NCBI RefSeq assembly: GCF_900112845.1
Contig: NZ_FONG01000003.1
Coordinates: 1-64,000, forward strand
DNA: 64,000 bases
DNA from: Actinacidiphila alni
GTDB taxonomy: Bacteria > Actinomycetota > Actinomycetes > Streptomycetales > Streptomycetaceae
Reading direction: 5' to 3'
Position numbers and translations under genes: made by a program. The first letter of the stretch is position 1; every line of letters starts with the position of its first letter. Of the stretch, positions 60,564 through 64,000 are shown one piece after another. The notes under the pieces were generated by a model. That model was not told the origin of the DNA and made no database searches. It saw only the letters and a list, made by a program, of their open reading frames with translations.

Positions 60564-61322
60564 TCAGCCGACCGTCACCTTCACGCCCGCGGCGGCGATC
60601 CCGGCCAGCTCGGCGTCGGGCGCGGTGCCGTCGGTGACCAGGTCGTCGATCCCGGTCAGCGGGCAGATCTTGGCGAGCGTGGCCCGGCCGATCTTCGTCC
60701 GGTCGGCGACCACCACCGTACGGCCGCTGTTGTCGGCGAAGGCGCGGTCGGTGGCGGCCTCCAGTTGGTCGTGGGTGGTGCAGCCGTGCGCCGCGCTGAT
60801 GCCGTCGACGCCGAGGAAGGCGATGTCCGTGTGATAGCTGGCGAGCGTCTTCTCGGCGATCGGGCCGACCAGTTCGTAACTGGCGTTCCTGGCGTTGCCG
60901 CCGATCACGATCAGCGTCACATGCTTGTGCAGCACCAGCTCGGCGGCGATGTTCACGGCATTGGTGACCACGGTGAGCGGCCCGCGGGCGGCCAGCAGCC
61001 GGGCCACCTCGGTGACGGTGCTGCCCCCGTTCATGCCGACCACGGCGCCCTCCGGCACCAGGGCGGCGGCGGCCTCGGCGATCGCCTGCTTCTCCGGCCT
61101 GCTGCGCCCGGCGCGGTGCTGGAGCGGCATCTCCAGGTCCATCGGGCCGACCGCGGCGCCGCCGTGGGTGCGGCGCAGCAGCCGCAGCCCGCTCAGGTGC
61201 TGGAGGTCGCGGCGTACGGTGGCCGTGGAGACGTCGAGCAGCCGGGACAGCTCGTGGACCTCGATGCCGCCCCTGGCGGTGACATGCTCAAGTATGCGCG
61301 CATGACGCTCAGTTCTCAGCAT
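60564..61322 (-). CDS. DeoR-family transcriptional regulator
   Basis: 252 aa. DeoR winged helix MLRTERHARILEHVTARGGIEVHELSRLLDVSTATVRRDLQHL (residues 1-43) with the RRTHGGA motif, and a DeoRC sensor domain with GGSTVTEVARLL and the phosphosugar-binding AFLGVDGISAAHGCTTHDQLEAATDRAF. The ligand is normally a sugar phosphate. It is divergent from the GH114 gene and adjacent to a sugar ABC importer, so it probably represses that locus. Start at 61322. Confidence 0.92.
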   Translation of the reverse strand: MLRTERHARILEHVTARGGIEVHELSRLLDVSTATVRRDLQHLSGLRLLRRTHGGAAVGPMDLEMPLQHRAGRSRPEKQAIAEAAAALVPEGAVVGMNGGSTVTEVARLLAARGPLTVVTNAVNIAAELVLHKHVTLIVIGGNARNASYELVGPIAEKTLASYHTDIAFLGVDGISAAHGCTTHDQLEAATDRAFADNSGRTVVVADRTKIGRATLAKICPLTGIDDLVTDGTAPDAELAGIAAAGVKVTVG

Positions 61323-61355
61323 GCGTGCAGCATAATGCGCACTCGCCCCGAGAAG

Positions 61356-61372
61356 TGAGCATTAATTGAGCA
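61356..61372. promoter_or_regulatory. DeoR-type direct repeats
   Basis: TGAGCA-TTAAT-TGAGCA: two TGAGCA copies with an 11-bp period, the arrangement usual for DeoR operators. Nearby AGCATAATGCGCAC (61330 region) is a partial third copy in the inverted sense. 34 bp upstream of the DeoR start and about 190 bp upstream of the GH114 gene. Confidence 0.6.
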
Positions 61373-61558
61373 GAAGAGGGCTGTTGACATGACGAATTCT
61401 GCGCGGTTAACTCCTGGCGAACGCCGGAGTTGAGCACCGGCGTCAGAGGTACGCCTAGCCGGTGGGCGGCCGTGAGCGCCGCAAGCCCGGACAAAGTCGC
61501 CAGGATCGCTGTCAGCGTCCGAGGCGGGGACGTACCCCCCATCATCAGGAGCTCGATG

Positions 61559-62380
61559 ATGCGCATCAACCGTGTCAGAACCCGTCGATGTCTGGCCGCC
61601 GCCGCAGCCGTCGGCGCGATCGCACTGGTCCCCTCACTCGCACCCGACTCCGCAGGGGCCGCGCCCCAGTCCGTCTCCCCGCCCCCGGCCCACGCGGGTT
61701 TCGACTACCAGATCGGGGGCCCCTACACCCCGCCCGCCGGTGTCTCCGTGGTCAGCCGGGACCACTCCGCGTCGCCCGCCGCCGGCCTGTACAACATCTG
61801 CTACGTCAACGCCTTCCAGACCCAGGAGGGCGCCGAGGGCGAGTGGGACTCCGACCTGCTGCTGCGGGATTCCAACGGCAAGGTCGTCAAGGACGACGGC
61901 TGGGACGAGGCCGTCCTCGACATCCGCACCGCGAGCAAGCGCCAGCGGATCGCGGACAAGGTCAACGGCTGGATCGACGACTGCGCCGCCAAGGGCTTCC
62001 AGGCCGTCGAGCCCGACAATTTCGACACCTTCGACCGCTTCCCCGACTACCTCACCCAGGGCCAGGCCGAGTCGTACATCAAGCTGCTGTCCGCGCACGC
62101 GCACAGCAAGAACCTCGCCATCGCCCAGAAGAACACCGCCCAGCTCTCGGACGACCGCACCGCCAACGGCCTGGACTTCGCCGTCGCGGAGGAGTGCGCC
62201 GACTACAACGAGTGCGGTGACTACACCGCGGCGTTCGGCAATCACGTGATCGTCATCGAGTACAGCGCCAAGGGCCTGAAGAAGGCGTGCTCGAACTGGG
62301 GCTCCCAGCTCAGCGTCGTCCGCCGCGACCTGGACGTGGTGCCCAAGGGCACCTCGGGATACCTGCGCCAGACCTGCTGA
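61559..62380 (+). CDS. Secreted GH114 family endo-alpha-1,4-polygalactosaminidase
   Basis: 273 aa. Sec signal peptide (MRINRVRTRRCLAAAAAVGAIALVPSLA) and a GH114 TIM barrel: GFDYQIGGPYTPPAGVSVVSRD, YNICYVNAFQTQE, the acidic motif KGFQAVEPDNFDTF, LAIAQKNTAQLSD and ECGDYTAAFGNHVIVIEY. GH114 enzymes cleave polygalactosamine-type polymers. Two adjacent ATGs follow AGGAG; the second (61559) has better spacing. Under probable DeoR control and followed by a sugar ABC importer, hence likely a polysaccharide-scavenging operon. Confidence 0.9.
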   Translation: MRINRVRTRRCLAAAAAVGAIALVPSLAPDSAGAAPQSVSPPPAHAGFDYQIGGPYTPPAGVSVVSRDHSASPAAGLYNICYVNAFQTQEGAEGEWDSDLLLRDSNGKVVKDDGWDEAVLDIRTASKRQRIADKVNGWIDDCAAKGFQAVEPDNFDTFDRFPDYLTQGQAESYIKLLSAHAHSKNLAIAQKNTAQLSDDRTANGLDFAVAEECADYNECGDYTAAFGNHVIVIEYSAKGLKKACSNWGSQLSVVRRDLDVVPKGTSGYLRQTC

Positions 62381-62387
62381 CCGCCGG

Positions 62388-62435
62388 GCGCGGCCCGGTG
62401 CGTCCGCCGCTCCCCGGCGGCGCACCGGGCCGCGC
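62388..62435. terminator. Very strong hairpin after GH114
   Basis: GCGCGGCCCGGTGCG pairs perfectly with CGCACCGGGCCGCGC, and inside, CCGCCG pairs with CGGCGG. The 22-bp stem separates the GH114 gene from the importer gene on the same strand, so the importer must have its own promoter or depend on read-through. Confidence 0.85.
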
Positions 62436-62496
62436 ACCCGCCGTCCCGCCCTCGCTCCCCGTCCAGCCCAGCACACCCCGCCTTCCGGAGGCACCG

Positions 62497-63864
62497 ATGA
62501 CTGAAGGCCCCGCCATGCCCGGCGGCCCCCCGCCACCCGCAGGACCCGCCCGCCCCGCCCGCCCGTCCCGCCGGGACGTGCTGCGCGGCGGCACCGGACT
62601 GCTCTCCGGCGCGGCGGCGGCCACCCTGCTCGCCGGGTGCGGCAGCGGCGGGGGAGACGGTGTCGGCGCCGACGGCCGGGTCACCGTCGAGCTGTGGCAC
62701 GGCCAGACCGACACCGGCCGGGCCGCGATCCAGAAGCTGGTGGACGAGTTCAACCGCACCCACCCGAAGATCCGGGTCGACCCCGGCGGCGGCGTGCTGT
62801 CCGACGCGATGCTGCAGAAGGTCACCGCCGCGCTCGCCTCCGGCTCCTACCCGGACATCGCCTACATCTTCGGCTCCGACCTGGCCAGCATCGCCCGCAG
62901 CCCCAAGGTCGCCGACCTGACCGCGACCGTGGCGCACGGGCCCACCCCGTGGCGGCAGTTCTGGACCCCGGCACGCGAGGCGGTCACCGTCAACAAGCGG
63001 GTGCGCGCCGCGCCCGCGCTGATCGACTCGCTCGCCGTCGTCTGCAACAAGAAGCTCTTCGCGCGGGCCGGGGTGCCGCTGCCCGAAGCCGGCTGGACCT
63101 GGGACGAGTTCACCGCCACCGCCAAGAAGCTCACCAGCCACGCCGACGGCACCTTCGGCACCGGCTGGCCCGGCGTCGGCGACGAGGACACCGTCTGGCG
63201 GCTCTGGCCGATGATCTGGGACCTCGGCGGCGAGGTGATCGCCGCCGACGGCCACGGCATCGGCTTCGAGGACACCGGGGTGCGCGCCCTGGAGACCGTC
63301 GCGCGGCTCGCCGCCGACAAGAGCGTCTACATCGACCCCAAGCCCGGCAGCGAGCAGATGTACCAGGTCTTCCTCTCCGGCCGGATGGGCATGGTCGTCA
63401 CCGGGCCCTGGCAGCTGCCCGACATCGCGCAGGCCAAGGTCGACTACCACGTGGTGCCGCTGCCCAGCTACAGCGGCAAGGCCATCACGATCTCGGGACC
63501 CGACACCTGGACCGTCTTCGACAACGGCTCGGCGCGCGTCGCCGCCGCCCGCACCTTCGTCGAATGGCTGATCCAGCCCGCCCAGGACGTGCGCTGGGAC
63601 ATCCAGGCGGGCAGCCTGCCGCTCAGCCGCAGCACCCAGGCGCTCGGCGCCTGGCGGGACCGGACCGCCAGTACCGAGGGCCTGTCGGTCTTCACCCAGG
63701 CGCTGGAGACCGCCCGCGTACGCCCCGCACACCCCGCCTACCCGCAGATCTCCGAGGCGCTCGGCCAGGCGATCACCGCGGTGCTGCTCGGCCGCAGCAC
63801 CCCCGCCAAGGCGCTGCGCGGCTGTGCGCACGAAGCCAACGCCGCGCTGCTCATCCCGCGTTGA
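62497..63864 (+). CDS. Sugar ABC transporter solute-binding lipoprotein
   Basis: 455 aa. Combined Tat/lipoprotein signal: RRDVLRGGTGLLSGAAAATLLAGC with lipobox LAGC. The rest is a family-1 extracellular solute-binding protein (RVTVELWHGQTDTGRAAIQKLVDEFNRTHPKIRVDP; GSYPDIAYIFGSDLASIA; FLSGRMGMVVTGPWQLP). Oligosaccharide is the usual ligand. ATG 62497 with CGGAGG seven bases before. Precedes the start of what is probably the permease gene. Confidence 0.93.
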   Translation: MTEGPAMPGGPPPPAGPARPARPSRRDVLRGGTGLLSGAAAATLLAGCGSGGGDGVGADGRVTVELWHGQTDTGRAAIQKLVDEFNRTHPKIRVDPGGGVLSDAMLQKVTAALASGSYPDIAYIFGSDLASIARSPKVADLTATVAHGPTPWRQFWTPAREAVTVNKRVRAAPALIDSLAVVCNKKLFARAGVPLPEAGWTWDEFTATAKKLTSHADGTFGTGWPGVGDEDTVWRLWPMIWDLGGEVIAADGHGIGFEDTGVRALETVARLAADKSVYIDPKPGSEQMYQVFLSGRMGMVVTGPWQLPDIAQAKVDYHVVPLPSYSGKAITISGPDTWTVFDNGSARVAAARTFVEWLIQPAQDVRWDIQAGSLPLSRSTQALGAWRDRTASTEGLSVFTQALETARVRPAHPAYPQISEALGQAITAVLLGRSTPAKALRGCAHEANAALLIPR

Positions 63865-63874
63865 GGAGACGACC

Positions 63875-64000
63875 ATGTCGAAGACCACGCCAAGAACCGC
63901 GCCGCGGCAGCGGCCGGGACCTGCCGCGCCGCGCCGCCCCGCACCCCTGACCCTGTCCGACCACGACCAGGAGCGCTCCTACGAGCACGCCAGGCAGCTG
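63875..64000 (+). CDS. Start of the next operon gene, probable ABC permease (truncated by the window edge)
   Basis: ATG 63875 follows GAGGAGACGACC, ten bases after the solute-binding protein gene. The 42 codons visible (MSKTTPRTAPRQRPGPAAPR ... LTLSDHDQERSYEHARQL) are a basic, Pro-rich N-terminus with no membrane segment yet. In ABC sugar operons a permease normally follows the binding protein; nothing in the visible part proves this. Confidence 0.5.
   Translation, partial: MSKTTPRTAPRQRPGPAAPRRPAPLTLSDHDQERSYEHARQL

Overview
The window looks like a stretch of a Streptomyces-type actinomycete chromosome. It is very GC-rich with G/C-ending codons and has many divergent regulator/target pairs. 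Secreted glycosidases (GH1, GH3, GH9, GH30, GH114), Tat signals, a SpoIIE-type phosphatase, a type-B menaquinone-linked succinate dehydrogenase and an RAE-controlled helR homologue fit this too. I see no phage, insertion sequence, CRISPR array, tRNA or rRNA. Coordinates come from reading the sequence; functions come from motif recognition only.

Layout. 1-1833: end of a LacI repressor and a GH1 beta-glucosidase behind two palindromic operators. 1929-6888: Lrp/DUF2000 pair, a PAS-GAF-SpoIIE phosphatase, and a LysE exporter divergent from its LysR regulator. 6914-13795: secreted GH3 enzyme, lipoprotein, SDR/TetR pair with twin operators, a disordered F-S-S-P repeat protein, a zinc-free L36 behind a sigma-R-like promoter, and a zinc-ribbon protein. 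13894-17022: MFS/TetR efflux operon and a methyltransferase.

17056-29444 reads as one catabolic locus for polyhydroxybutyrate or 3-hydroxybutyrate: a secreted depolymerase-family esterase divergent from 3-hydroxybutyrate dehydrogenase, a GAF/PucR regulator, a five-gene Liv-type ABC importer, a two-subunit 3-oxoacid CoA-transferase and an alpha/beta hydrolase. A 52-bp element with two conserved blocks at identical spacing lies in front of the importer/CoA-transferase pair and again in front of the hydrolase. CACGTG-type sites cluster in the depolymerase/dehydrogenase promoter region. This is the best candidate for a little-described pathway and regulon in the window.

29592-35557: GH9 enzyme and a divergent pair of Tat-exported phosphoesterases (purple acid phosphatase and phospholipase C). 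35689-41349: cupin, LysR with palindrome, sdhCAB, small CarD-like protein, DUF427. 41438-45114: a secreted membrane protein coupled to a VWA protein, an acetyltransferase and an SCO6745-like protein. 45145-47611: a HelR-type RNA polymerase-recycling ATPase preceded by a textbook rifamycin-associated element (RAE). The RAE supplies candidate -35 boxes in both directions. It is flanked on the other strand by a perfect intrinsic terminator and overlaps a poly-Thr small ORF.

47666-64000: CGNR regulator/PNPOx pair, a SnoaL-like protein, LacI/GH30, a stand-alone adenylation domain translationally coupled to a BenE transporter, a lipoprotein and a propeller/FN3/DNRLRE surface protein, an aldo-keto reductase, then a DeoR regulator divergent from a GH114 enzyme and the start of a sugar ABC importer. 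Many regulators sit beside clear inverted repeats, so the window is rich in testable operator assignments.
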